A stretch of DNA of 22,108 bases from Cloacimonetes bacterium UBA5456. Its GTDB lineage: Bacteria > Cloacimonadota > Cloacimonadia > Cloacimonadales > Cloacimonadaceae. The notes below the pieces were generated by a model. It ran no database searches and had not been told where the DNA came from. It saw only the letters and a list, made by a program, of their open reading frames with translations. The stretch covers positions 1-22,108 of the forward strand of contig DIQS01000052.1 in NCBI GenBank assembly GCA_002427325.1, given 5' to 3'. This document shows positions 6,870 to 14,122 of this stretch, piece after piece; position 1 is the first letter of the stretch, and every line of letters begins with the position of its first letter. Both the position numbers and the translations under genes were made by a program.

Positions 6870-8156
6870 CTAAATCGACAATCCCCGCGCCTGTTTTTCC
6901 ATACACTGCTTACAAAGATGCCAAGAGCAAAAGCGATGATAGATATCCATAAGTCCTTGTTGATAAACAGCTTTGCTATTTGCCAGCGTCACGTGCGAGG
7001 GGCTGAGATAGCGGTGCATAAAACGCGTGATATAGTTATCTTGCAGCGCGTTAAAGCTCTTATATGCCTCGATCGCGGGGCTGTCTTTCTCTCCCATCTT
7101 GCGATACCAGAGCGTCAGAATCGGCAAAAATATGTTGATATAAATGTTGTCCTGCACGCTTTTACCCAGCTTGATTTGCGGTAGTTCAGGGGACAGAGCG
7201 CCCTCTTTCCAAATTGCGCGAAAGCCTTTGAGAAGCTCATCATGCGAGCTGGTAAAGCGTAGGAAAGCCTTGAACAGTCCTTCATCAAGGCAGTGATAGA
7301 TGAGCGGGCTGATGTGTTGCAGGCGGATCAGTGGATGGCTCTGAGGACGGATGCGAAAGAGTTGCCAATCCAGATCGAGCTTTTTGGCATACCAAGTTTG
7401 CGATTCATAGATGCTTTGCGCCTTTTTTCTATCCTCAGCGCTGATGATTTCAGAGCTTCTATAGAGCAATCCCGAGCTACCGAGATAGATGCTGAAGAGT
7501 TCTTCCTGCGTCATGCCAGCCTGCTTGAACTCCCTAAGTAGTAAGAGCGGCAGGTTTTGCGCGATGCTGAGCGTATTAAGTTTGTTCTTGGTATAGCCCA
7601 GCGCCTCAAAGATTCCCTCATAAAAGATTTGGTCGAAGCTGGAAAGCGAAAGTGCTGTATTGAAGCGTTTTATCTTGCTTTCAAAGCGGTTTATCCCAGC
7701 ACGAAGGAGGATGAGTTCAAGATGGTCTTTGTCGATCGCCGAGAGCAATTCGCAATATACTGCGGGTTTGCTGTCACCATGATGCTCCATCACCAGCTTT
7801 TTGATGTCGTCGCTGAGCTGATTCTCCAGCTCAAGAATGGGTGCAGCGCCGCCGTCTTCACGGATGGTGAGTTCATAGGTAGAATTGTGGCTCAAAACTA
7901 CGTGCAAAATCACCTGATTATAGTGTATATCTTCATGATGGTTATGCGCTTGCCAGTCGCGAGTCTTGAGATGAATCTCAATATCGCCGCGCAATTGCTC
8001 GCCATCAAGCTCAATGATTGCATTCTTAAAATCCGGTCCGCGCCCCGTGTTAAATTGCCCCTGATAGACGATGCGCAGGTCTTTGCCACACACTGTTTTA
8101 AGCTGATGTGAGAGATGCCCTTCATCCCAAATGTGATATAAAAACCGTTCTTCCAT
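6870..8156 (-). CDS. DUF2851 family protein
   Basis: This 428-aa protein of unknown function matches the DUF2851 pattern. It has an N-terminal EERFLYHIWDEGHL, then GQFNTGRGPDFKNAII (about 33-48), GDIEIHLKTRDWQAH (about 57-71) and HYNQVILHVVLSH. The end carries a C-x4-C-x2-C cluster (FCSWHLCKQC) as in other members. The GPDF/EIH/DW..H core could form a metal- or nucleic-acid-related site, but I know of no demonstrated activity. It is the last gene of the minus-strand cluster. Its ATG overlaps the mtgA stop by 1 nt (TGATG). Family assignment is confident; function is unknown. Confidence 0.88.
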   Translation of the reverse strand: MEERFLYHIWDEGHLSHQLKTVCGKDLRIVYQGQFNTGRGPDFKNAIIELDGEQLRGDIEIHLKTRDWQAHNHHEDIHYNQVILHVVLSHNSTYELTIREDGGAAPILELENQLSDDIKKLVMEHHGDSKPAVYCELLSAIDKDHLELILLRAGINRFESKIKRFNTALSLSSFDQIFYEGIFEALGYTKNKLNTLSIAQNLPLLLLREFKQAGMTQEELFSIYLGSSGLLYRSSEIISAEDRKKAQSIYESQTWYAKKLDLDWQLFRIRPQSHPLIRLQHISPLIYHCLDEGLFKAFLRFTSSHDELLKGFRAIWKEGALSPELPQIKLGKSVQDNIYINIFLPILTLWYRKMGEKDSPAIEAYKSFNALQDNYITRFMHRYLSPSHVTLANSKAVYQQGLMDIYHRFCSWHLCKQCMEKQARGLSI

Positions 8157-8836
8157 CAGAAATAGCGCCTCAGAAGCTCCATCCTCGCTCTCGCCGACGG
8201 AGAATTGGCATAGGTATGCGGAGTGTATTTGATTGGATTTGAAAGTATTGCGATCATGCGCATCGACTGCTCTCTATCCAGTTTTGCGGCACTTTTATTA
8301 TAGTATGCCCGACTCGCCGTCTCGATCCCATAAATCCCCTTGCCCCATTCGACATAGTTGAAATATAGCTCCAGCTTACGCTTTTTGCTCATAAAAACTT
8401 CCATGATCACGGTCACTTGCACTTCGAGATATTTGCGAAAGTAGTTTCTATCTGTAGTGAGGAAGATTGTGCGCGCGAGTTGATTGCTGATCGTAGAGCC
8501 GCCCACACGGATTTTGCCGGCTTTTTTATTCTTTTGATATGCTTCTTGCACCATTTTCCATTCAAAGCCGAAGTGCTTATAATAATTGCCGTCTTCGATC
8601 CCAATCAGCATATCTTGAGTGTTTTGCGGGATATTTTCGAGCTTGATATAATCTCTTTTGTAAATTGGGTGCCCTTTGACGAGATATCTCTGTATCATCA
8701 GGGGGGTGACAGGCGGGTTTATAAAGTTATATAAAATGGTTAGAACTGTCACAATCCCCCAAAAATAGAGGTGCGCAAGCAAGATGACTCTGAAAATCCT
8801 ATATAGGATGCCTCTTTTCTTCTTGCGCCGAGCCAC
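8156..8836 (-). CDS. mtgA: Monofunctional peptidoglycan transglycosylase
   Basis: This 226-aa GT51 enzyme polymerises lipid II into glycan strands on the periplasmic face of the inner membrane. After a basic N-terminus, one membrane anchor spans about residues 14-38. The donor-site glutamate is E81 in GIEDGNYYKHFGF. GGSTISNQLAR (112-122) is the second hallmark. The second catalytic glutamate is E156 in KRKLELYFNYVEWG. There is no transpeptidase domain, so it is monofunctional. The start is GTG at 8836, 24 nt after the rpsT stop. Its Shine-Dalgarno site is weak, but no upstream in-frame ATG exists. Confidence 0.95.
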   Translation of the reverse strand: MARRKKKRGILYRIFRVILLAHLYFWGIVTVLTILYNFINPPVTPLMIQRYLVKGHPIYKRDYIKLENIPQNTQDMLIGIEDGNYYKHFGFEWKMVQEAYQKNKKAGKIRVGGSTISNQLARTIFLTTDRNYFRKYLEVQVTVIMEVFMSKKRKLELYFNYVEWGKGIYGIETASRAYYNKSAAKLDREQSMRMIAILSNPIKYTPHTYANSPSARARMELLRRYF

Positions 8837-8860
8837 GTTAGAATGCTCTGTTATGAGGAC

Positions 8861-9112
8861 TTATTCTTTTGTCGTGTTTACGAAAGCGGCAAGGCGGGCT
8901 TTTCTACGGCTGGCGGTGCGCTTATGGATCACTCCTTTTTGAGCAGCTTTGTCCAGCTTAGAATAGAGCTCGTTTAAGATCTCTTCACTGTTTTCAGGGT
9001 TTGCTTTGAGATCTTTGGAAAGAGAGCGAATGGTGCGCTTAACATAGTTATTGCGCGCTGCACGCTTCTTGTCGGTTTCGATTCTTTTTTGTGCGGATTT
9101 ACTTTTTGGCAT
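8861..9112 (-). CDS. rpsT: 30S ribosomal protein S20
   Basis: This 83-aa S20 (bS20) binds 16S rRNA during early 30S assembly. It has a basic N-terminus beginning MPKSKSAQKR, an alpha-helical body, and the KGVIHKRTASRRKARLA segment (about 59-75) typical of the C-terminal helix. The ATG lies 6 nt after GAGG, with AAGGAG a little further upstream. It sits between glycosyltransferase and mtgA genes. A promoter-like sequence lies in the 56-bp gap upstream. Confidence 0.98.
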   Translation of the reverse strand: MPKSKSAQKRIETDKKRAARNNYVKRTIRSLSKDLKANPENSEEILNELYSKLDKAAQKGVIHKRTASRRKARLAAFVNTTKE

Positions 9113-9144
9113 GAGTACCTCTGTTCTCCTTATTATTTTGGGTC

Positions 9145-9172
9145 ATAATGTTTAAGGTCGTATTCTTGTCAA
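9145..9172 (-). promoter_or_regulatory. Putative rpsT promoter overlapping the upstream stop codon
   Basis: On the minus strand TTGACA (9172-9167) is followed after 16 nt by CATTAT (9150-9145), a 4/6 match to TATAAT. The -35 hexamer contains the TGA stop of the preceding glycosyltransferase. Expected transcription would begin about 9137, leaving a leader of roughly 25 nt with AAGGAG. This would allow rpsT, mtgA and the DUF2851 gene to be transcribed apart from the upstream genes. Confidence 0.5.
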
Positions 9173-10407
9173 ACCTTTTTTAAACTTTGAATGGCTTTGT
9201 CAAGGATATCTATTTGTTTTTCAACGCTATAATCTTGGATATTGCCCTCGTTTCTGGTGGACTCTGCGATGCTCTCAACCCAGGCGATTGCCTCGTCGAT
9301 CTCGTGATAGTCAAAGCTTCGGCCAGAATCGGTCTCGCGCACAATCCTTGCGGCGATGTTATCCGGCGGCGCAAAAACGAGGATGGGGCTGCGTGAGGCG
9401 AGATATTCAAAGAGTTTTGTGGTGAGCATGCCCTGATTGCCCTCATAGCGATTGATGATGAGGATGAGTAAGTCACTGGATACCATCTCTTTAAGCGCCT
9501 CTTTGTGGGAGAGAAATTCAACGTAGCGCGGCTGATATGTTAGGCCGGCGCTGATCTGAGCCTTCTTCTCTTCGCTGAGCGAACTGCCGATGAAGGAGAC
9601 TTCCGCCTTGCGCTCTATCCCTCTGAGGAAGCTGTTTAAGAGCTCAAGCGATTGTCCCTGAGTGAATTGCCCAATATATTTGATGCGGAAAACATCAGAC
9701 TTTTCGTGGACAAAACCCTCAAAATCATGTGGATCAAAGCCGTTTTGGACAACGATTTTATTGCCTTCAGGTAGGGCCTCGGCGATGTCTGAACTGATAA
9801 CCGTAGTGATATCCGCACTCGCTAAAACCTCTCTTTCCAAGGCACTATGTATCTTTCTGCTGAGCATTCCAGGCGGATTAAACAAGAGATAGTGTATCTT
9901 CGTCCAAGGATCGCGGAAGTCGCTCAGCCAAGGCAAGCCGTGCTTTTTTGCCAATCTCATCGCGGGCAGGTGTGTGCTATGAGGCGGTCCCGTGCTGATA
10001 ATCAGGTCGATGGGCTTGCTTTTCAGTATCTTAAGCGCTTCGCGGGAGAGTTTGCGACTCCAAAAGATGCGCAGATCGGGGATGATGAGATTGAGCCGCA
10101 GCCAGATCAACAGCTTTTGCAGACCTTTACTGTCCTTGGGAAGCGAGCCATGGGGCAGAGGCGTGCGGTTTCCCGTGAATCTTTTCCAGCTCTTTTCCCA
10201 CGCAGGCGCAGAGATGCGGTGAACCTCAACTTCCGATGGAATCTTGTCACAAAGACTGTGGTCAATAAAGGGATAGTCACCATCTTTAGATGTGATTACA
10301 GTGATCTTGTGTCCTCTCTCCACCAAAAGGGGGATAAATCTCAGCCATCGCTGCACGGGTGCGCCGCCGCAGGGAGGGAAATAGTAGCTGAGAAAGAGGA
10401 TATTCAT
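9169..10407 (-). CDS. Glycosyltransferase, GT4-like (GT-B fold)
   Basis: This 412-aa cytoplasmic or membrane-associated glycosyltransferase is probably for cell-surface polysaccharide or LPS. The N-terminal acceptor domain starts MNILFLSYYFPPCGGAPVQR, the usual GT4 opening with a Gly-rich loop. DFRDPW (about 168-173) is typical of this subgroup. The C-terminal donor domain has FLSHKEALKEMVSSDLLILI and TTKLFEYLASRSPIL (about 337-351), where KLFEYLA supplies the expected sugar-nucleotide-binding glutamate. Sugar donor and acceptor cannot be read from sequence. Its ATG overlaps the preceding glycosyltransferase stop (ATGA), so the two are likely made together. Confidence 0.9.
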   Translation of the reverse strand: MNILFLSYYFPPCGGAPVQRWLRFIPLLVERGHKITVITSKDGDYPFIDHSLCDKIPSEVEVHRISAPAWEKSWKRFTGNRTPLPHGSLPKDSKGLQKLLIWLRLNLIIPDLRIFWSRKLSREALKILKSKPIDLIISTGPPHSTHLPAMRLAKKHGLPWLSDFRDPWTKIHYLLFNPPGMLSRKIHSALEREVLASADITTVISSDIAEALPEGNKIVVQNGFDPHDFEGFVHEKSDVFRIKYIGQFTQGQSLELLNSFLRGIERKAEVSFIGSSLSEEKKAQISAGLTYQPRYVEFLSHKEALKEMVSSDLLILIINRYEGNQGMLTTKLFEYLASRSPILVFAPPDNIAARIVRETDSGRSFDYHEIDEAIAWVESIAESTRNEGNIQDYSVEKQIDILDKAIQSLKKV

Positions 10408-11492
10408 ATCTCTAAGAATATATTTGCCAAGTTGTTCCAGCTCTGATCTTCTTTGATCTTAGCTATGTTCTTTTGCATGAGGAGCAGGTGTTGGTCATGA
10501 TAGAAATCAATCACAGCTTGCGCCAAAGCAGGGGCACTATCCGGCTCAACCAAGAAACCGGTCTTGCCTTCTTTAATATATTCACCCAGCCCGCCCACAT
10601 CGCTCGCAATCACCGGCGTATCATAGCTATAGGAGGTGGCAATGACTCCACTCTGCGTGGCTGTTTTATAGGGCAAAATGCAGACATCGCTCTTACGGAA
10701 AAGCTCCTGAACTTCCTCGTTTTTAACATAGTGAAAGCGCGTCTCCACCGCATCCGCAAGCCCCAAATCCTCGATCATTTCCTCATAAAGTGCCTGATCT
10801 TTATAGACGCTGCCGGCGATGATCAGCCGAATATCGGGTATCTCTTGGCGGATTAAAGGCATGGCATTAAGTAAGATATCCAATCCTTTATATGGTTTAA
10901 TCATGCCGAAAAACAATAGTGTTGGGTGGACATTCGTCTTGGAAATGTCCTCACCAAAAGTGCTGTAAAGCGGATGAAAACCTTGATGTGCTTTGAGTGC
11001 TAACTTATAAGATACCACTCTCTTGAGGTCTTTCATGCAGGCTTTGCTGAGAACAACGATGCCGTCCGCGGGCTCAAAGGCAAAGCGCAAGAGGCTTTTA
11101 GACAGTGGCCAGCTTTCGTGGGGGATGATGTTATGCGCCAAAATCAGCTTTTTGCCTTTCTTGATCCTGCGCAAAATATAGCCATAAGCGGGGGCGAAAA
11201 AAGGCAACCACCACGAGACGATCACCAAATCCGGCACAAAGCTATTTATCGCTCTGATAGTCCTCTCGAAGCTGTGCGGCAGCCAAGGAGTGAGCAATCT
11301 CAAGGACTCTGCCGAAGGCTCGCCGCCCTCTTCCTGCTTGCCGCCAGGGAAGATGAGTTCGGGATATTGCTTTTTGAAATTGAAAAACATGACCTCATGC
11401 CCGAGGCGGAGGAATTCCTGCGCTAAGTGCTCGGCAAATAGAGCGATCCCGCCCTTAAAAGGAGGCGCCGGCCCCAAAAGTGCTATCTTCAA
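10404..11492 (-). CDS. Glycosyltransferase, family 4
   Basis: This 362-aa GT-B glycosyltransferase has an N-terminal MKIALLGPAPPFKGGIA with a Gly-rich loop. The donor domain begins near LLFFGMIKPYKGLDILLNA (about 191-209). The signature region SDVCILPYKTATQSG through GFLV runs about 272-318. In it ATQSGV and a GGLGEYI segment replace the more common EGFG..xxEA pattern. The start is TTG at 11492, and its TTGA overlaps the asparaginase stop by 4 nt. No better in-frame ATG exists nearby. Together with the overlapping glycosyltransferase downstream it probably acts in surface glycan assembly. Sugar specificity is unknown. Confidence 0.92.
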   Translation of the reverse strand: MKIALLGPAPPFKGGIALFAEHLAQEFLRLGHEVMFFNFKKQYPELIFPGGKQEEGGEPSAESLRLLTPWLPHSFERTIRAINSFVPDLVIVSWWLPFFAPAYGYILRRIKKGKKLILAHNIIPHESWPLSKSLLRFAFEPADGIVVLSKACMKDLKRVVSYKLALKAHQGFHPLYSTFGEDISKTNVHPTLLFFGMIKPYKGLDILLNAMPLIRQEIPDIRLIIAGSVYKDQALYEEMIEDLGLADAVETRFHYVKNEEVQELFRKSDVCILPYKTATQSGVIATSYSYDTPVIASDVGGLGEYIKEGKTGFLVEPDSAPALAQAVIDFYHDQHLLLMQKNIAKIKEDQSWNNLANIFLEI

Positions 11493-12481
11493 TCTTCTTG
11501 CTCCGATTCATGCGATGATCTGAAATATTGCCTGACCAAAGCAGGGTCTTTATGCGTTCCAAAAAGCGCCATCAGCCTGAGTCTTGCCTTGCTTCCTTTG
11601 AGATCACCGGCGAGAATTGCGCCGAGATCTTCAAGGTTTTTCCCGCCACCGGTATAGCCATATTCCGGCAGCACGCGTCCCGTGTAGGTTCTTGATGCGA
11701 TGACGATTAGGATGCCTTTGTCGATTGCTTCTTTGATGATGGGAACGATCTCTTGAGGGAGATTGCCGCGCCCAAAAGCTTCGATGACGATCGCCCTCGC
11801 ACAGCTCTGCATGCTGGTCTTGATGAACCTGCCGTCCATGCCGCAATAGGCGCGGATGAGGTCGATGTTATCGTCGATTGAGTCGGTCAAAACGCTCTCG
11901 CGATAGGGGCAATTGCGGTGATAGACCACGGTGTCGGGGTCAACGATGCCCAAAGGCCCCAATCCCGGACTATTAAAGGCATCAACCTTGCCGGAATCGG
12001 TCTTGACGACGTCCCGCGCGGTGTGAATTTCGTCGTTCATCACCACCAGCACGCCTTTATCGTGAGATTCATGATGACTGGCGACGCGAACACTGCCGAT
12101 GATATTGCGCGGACCATCCAGCCCGAGATCACTGCCACTGCGCATCGCCGCCGTGAAAACAACGGGCTTGCGCGTGGTCAAAACTAAGTCCGCCATATAT
12201 GCGCTTTCCTCCAGCGTATCCGTGCCGTGAGTGATCACCACTCCATCATAATCTACTATCTTTTCATCAATTAGCTTAGCAAGTCCAAACATCATTTCAG
12301 GCGTCATATAAGGGCTTGGGATGTTCAGATGATCCATAACTTCAACATTTGCAACGCCTTTGAGCTGAGGAAATTTTGTGAGAAAATCGGCGAGTTCACT
12401 GGTGGGAACCACTCCCAAATCAGCGACATTCTTCATTGAAATCGTGCCGCCGGTCATAATTAGTAAAATATTCTTTTTCAT
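11489..12481 (-). CDS. L-asparaginase (class I/II fold)
   Basis: This 330-aa enzyme hydrolyses L-asparagine to aspartate and ammonia. TGGTI at 10-14 carries the nucleophile T13. ITHGTDTLEES (83-93) carries T87-D88, and K160 in RDVVKTD completes the second triad (T12, T89-D90 and K162 in E. coli type II). The flexible-loop Tyr of E. coli enzymes is absent: the loop reads DLGVVPTS. Other asparaginases also lack it, so this does not argue against activity. No signal peptide is seen, so it is cytoplasmic. The ATG lies 7 nt after the queC stop, with GAGG overlapping that stop. It fits a metabolism based on amino-acid degradation. A GatD-like amidase role cannot be fully excluded, but it lacks the GatD N-terminal domain. 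Confidence 0.93.
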   Translation of the reverse strand: MKKNILLIMTGGTISMKNVADLGVVPTSELADFLTKFPQLKGVANVEVMDHLNIPSPYMTPEMMFGLAKLIDEKIVDYDGVVITHGTDTLEESAYMADLVLTTRKPVVFTAAMRSGSDLGLDGPRNIIGSVRVASHHESHDKGVLVVMNDEIHTARDVVKTDSGKVDAFNSPGLGPLGIVDPDTVVYHRNCPYRESVLTDSIDDNIDLIRAYCGMDGRFIKTSMQSCARAIVIEAFGRGNLPQEIVPIIKEAIDKGILIVIASRTYTGRVLPEYGYTGGGKNLEDLGAILAGDLKGSKARLRLMALFGTHKDPALVRQYFRSSHESEQED

Positions 12482-12488
12482 CTATGCC

Positions 12489-13142
12489 TCATTTATATGA
12501 TATCGGATCGTCAAAACCTGCGCCGGAAAAGCCTCTGAGCCTGATTTCGCAACTGGGGCAAACCCCGCAAGCCTTTTCTTCGGAAACATAACAGCTCCAC
12601 GAGAGTTCGAAAGGAGCGCGTAAACCCATGCCCAAGAGGATGATCTCGCTCTTGGAAAAATGCAAAACAGGCGTCTTGATAGTGATGTTTTCTTTCACAG
12701 AACCTTGCCTGATGAGCTGATTCATCGCCTCAAAAAAGCTCTCTCGGCAATCAGGATAACCGGAGCTATCTTCTTCAACTGCACCGATATAGATGCTCTC
12801 GGCGTCAAGCACTTCTGCCCAAGAGATCGCGGCGCAAAGCATGGTCGCATTGCGGAAAGGCACATAGCTGTCAGGAATATCTCCCTTTAACGGCTTGATC
12901 TCTTGCCCCTCTTGAACCAAAGACGAGCCGCCGATCTCAGCCAGCCAACGATAGTCTATGTTCTTCGCTGCTTTGGCTTTATAATGCTTTGCGAGCTGAT
13001 CAAAACACCATCTTTCCTTTGCCTCGGTGCGCTGACCGTAGGAGAAATGCAGAAAATATAGCTCGTCCTCGTGCTCGGCAGCCAAAGCCGCTGTCACCAA
13101 GGAGTCTATGCCTCCGCTAACTAACACAATCGCTCTTTTCAT
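12489..13142 (-). CDS. queC: 7-cyano-7-deazaguanine synthase QueC
   Basis: This 217-aa ATP-dependent enzyme converts 7-carboxy-7-deazaguanine to preQ0 in the queuosine tRNA-modification pathway. The PP-loop SGGIDS is at 9-14, and YVPFRN and GAVEEDSSGYPDCR are family motifs. Four zinc-ligand cysteines lie at C184, C192, C195 and C198. The length is typical. No other queuosine genes (queD, queE, queF) are in the window. The ATG overlaps the stop of a 43-aa ORF by 4 nt, which suggests co-translation with it. Only 7 nt separate it from the asparaginase gene. Confidence 0.96.
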   Translation of the reverse strand: MKRAIVLVSGGIDSLVTAALAAEHEDELYFLHFSYGQRTEAKERWCFDQLAKHYKAKAAKNIDYRWLAEIGGSSLVQEGQEIKPLKGDIPDSYVPFRNATMLCAAISWAEVLDAESIYIGAVEEDSSGYPDCRESFFEAMNQLIRQGSVKENITIKTPVLHFSKSEIILLGMGLRAPFELSWSCYVSEEKACGVCPSCEIRLRGFSGAGFDDPISYK

Positions 13143-13270
13143 GAACCTTTTCCGTTTGAATATTTCTTTTGTTCACCACGCTTGACCAAGAGTGCTTTTG
13201 TGTCAAGAACAAAGCTTGCTATTCGTCCCTTCCTTATCAAATACCACTGTTTTTCTACTTCCTCAACCAT
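13139..13270 (-). CDS. Small hypothetical protein, 43 aa, overlapping queC
   Basis: This short frame is not recognised as any family. The ATG at 13270 follows TTTAAGGAAGGC, a good Shine-Dalgarno site. The TGA stop overlaps the queC ATG by 4 nt (ATGA), like other couplings in this operon. The product is basic and protein-like. It starts MVEEVEKQWYLIRKGRIASF, a pattern of alternating hydrophobic and charged residues suggesting beta strands, and ends in KYSNGKGS. An upstream in-frame ATG at 13306 would give 55 aa but has no clear Shine-Dalgarno site. It may be a small partner or a leader peptide for queC. A chance open frame of this length is not rare, so confidence rests on the start and overlap signals. 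Confidence 0.55.
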   Translation of the reverse strand: MVEEVEKQWYLIRKGRIASFVLDTKALLVKRGEQKKYSNGKGS

Positions 13271-13300
13271 GCCTTCCTTAAAGGGTTCTGGTGATGATAT

Positions 13301-13338
13301 GGTCATGATGTGGTCATGGGCATGAGCATATCATGACC
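13301..13338. repeat. Inverted repeat GGTCATGAT ... ATCATGACC
   Basis: A perfect 9-bp inverted repeat (13301-13309 and 13330-13338) is separated by 20 bp. The spacer holds a further direct copy of TGGTCATG (13311-13318). It lies just upstream of the small ORF and queC on the minus strand, so it could be an operator or a 5'-leader structure. Function is unknown. Confidence 0.55.
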
Positions 13339-13474
13339 GGAGGATGAGCGGAATGGTATAGGCAAGGTGTAGGAATATAAGGTTCTTAGAGCTGTTCGGT
13401 AAAAGTGATTTTGGAATATCAAGTGAGCCGATGATATAGTGGTCTCAAAATATCTCCCAAAATCGGCAAAAAAA

Positions 13475-13524
13475 ACTCCCCAAAACGGCACTCATTTACA
13501 TGAAAAGATACCGATTTGGGGAGT
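13475..13524. repeat. Long inverted repeat ACTCCCCAAAACGG / CCGATTTGGGGAGT
   Basis: Fourteen-base arms (13475-13488 and 13511-13524) pair with one A-A mismatch around a 22-nt loop. A related direct copy, CTCCCAAAATCGGCA, lies at 13454-13468, so the CTCCCCAAAATCGG unit occurs three times in about 70 bp, the last one inverted. It could be a protein-binding cluster or the remnant of a small palindromic element. No T-run is positioned for termination on the + strand. On the - strand the stem is followed by AGTTTTTTTTGCC, so it could terminate transcription coming from the right. Confidence 0.6.
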
Positions 13525-13720
13525 AAATTAAAATAATCAAGGCACAATTTTCTGCCAAGCAGGCAAGCTTAAAAGATGCTAATACAAGAAAAAATCAAAC
13601 AATTCTCATTGGATATAAAATAGCCCTCAAAGTCGCTTATTATATAGATTACAGACAGTTCTGCCACATCGAGATTTCTCGCTTTTTGCGTAATTCTTTG
13701 CTAAGTGAAACGTTTTTAAC

Positions 13721-13726
13721 TTGACA
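13721..13726 (+). promoter_or_regulatory. -35-like TTGACA upstream of the HU gene
   Basis: A perfect TTGACA lies 90 bp before the HU ATG. No good -10 is found at 16-18 nt; TATATT at 13752-13757 is 25 nt away, and TAATATTTTG follows closely. The hexamer may be part of a promoter with a non-standard second element, or coincidence. Confidence 0.25.
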
Positions 13727-13816
13727 TAAAACCTAATATTTTGCTTTTGAGTATATTAATTGCTTGATTAGAACAAGATAAATCAAATAGCATAAGTATC
13801 TAAGGAGAACAAAACA

Positions 13817-14107
13817 ATGACTAAAGCAGATCTTGTAAAAAGAGTATCAGAAAGCACAGGCATCATCCGCAAAGATGTTGCTGCTGTGACAGACGCACTT
13901 TTCCAAGGCATTAAAGACATTCTTGCCGAAGGACACCACATCGAAATCCGTGGATTTGGCACCTATCGCCTCAAATCCCGCAAACCCCGCATGGGTCGCA
14001 ACCCCAAAACTGATGAGAAAGTTAAAGTACCGGCACGCACAGTCCCCACCTTCAAATTCTCACGTGAGTTCAAGAATAGCGTAATCAAAACAAAGATCGT
14101 CAGCTAA
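13817..14107 (+). CDS. HU/IHF-family DNA-binding protein
   Basis: This 96-aa nucleoid-associated protein binds and bends DNA as a dimer. The N-terminal helices MTKADLVKRVSESTGI resemble HU. The beta-arm region runs GFGTYRLKSRKPRMGRNPKT (about 46-65), whose RNP holds the proline expected to intercalate at the kink. The ending TFKFSREFKNSV is also typical. The ATG is preceded by AAGGAG at 13802-13807. It lies 15 nt upstream of a basic microprotein gene and shares its terminator, so the two form one short operon. HU and IHF subunits cannot be told apart confidently here. Confidence 0.95.
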   Translation: MTKADLVKRVSESTGIIRKDVAAVTDALFQGIKDILAEGHHIEIRGFGTYRLKSRKPRMGRNPKTDEKVKVPARTVPTFKFSREFKNSVIKTKIVS

Positions 14108-14122
14108 TCGAGGGAAGATATT

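Larger units (their letters stand above)
13271..13816. other. Divergent intergenic region between the queC operon and the HU gene
   Basis: These 546 bp carry no convincing gene; the frame at 13303-13491 on the minus strand spans inverted repeats and looks spurious. Contents are a 9-bp inverted repeat at 13301-13338, a 14-bp imperfect inverted repeat at 13475-13524 with a related copy at 13453-13467, and a small CGAGA-tt-TCTCG hairpin (13670-13681) followed by cTTTTT. A TTGACA lies at 13721-13726, and AAGGAG at 13802-13807 serves HU. The right half is AT-rich. Promoters for both divergent units are expected here, but I could not place complete ones. Confidence 0.6.

Noticed and set aside
11489..12481. 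Missing active-site tyrosine in the asparaginase as a sign of inactivity
   Set aside because: Both catalytic triad sets (T13; T87-D88-K160) are intact, and other asparaginases also lack this loop tyrosine.
13303..13491. 62-aa open frame on the minus strand between queC and HU
   Set aside because: It runs across two inverted repeats, has no good Shine-Dalgarno site and no protein-like conservation that I recognise.
13670..13688. CGAGA-tt-TCTCG hairpin followed by cTTTTT, resembling a small terminator
   Set aside because: The stem is only 5 bp and no gene lies upstream on + that would need it; likely chance.
13143..13816. preQ1 riboswitch upstream of queC
   Set aside because: I found no compact H-type pseudoknot pattern with the A-rich tail. 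A small coding frame occupies the immediate leader instead.
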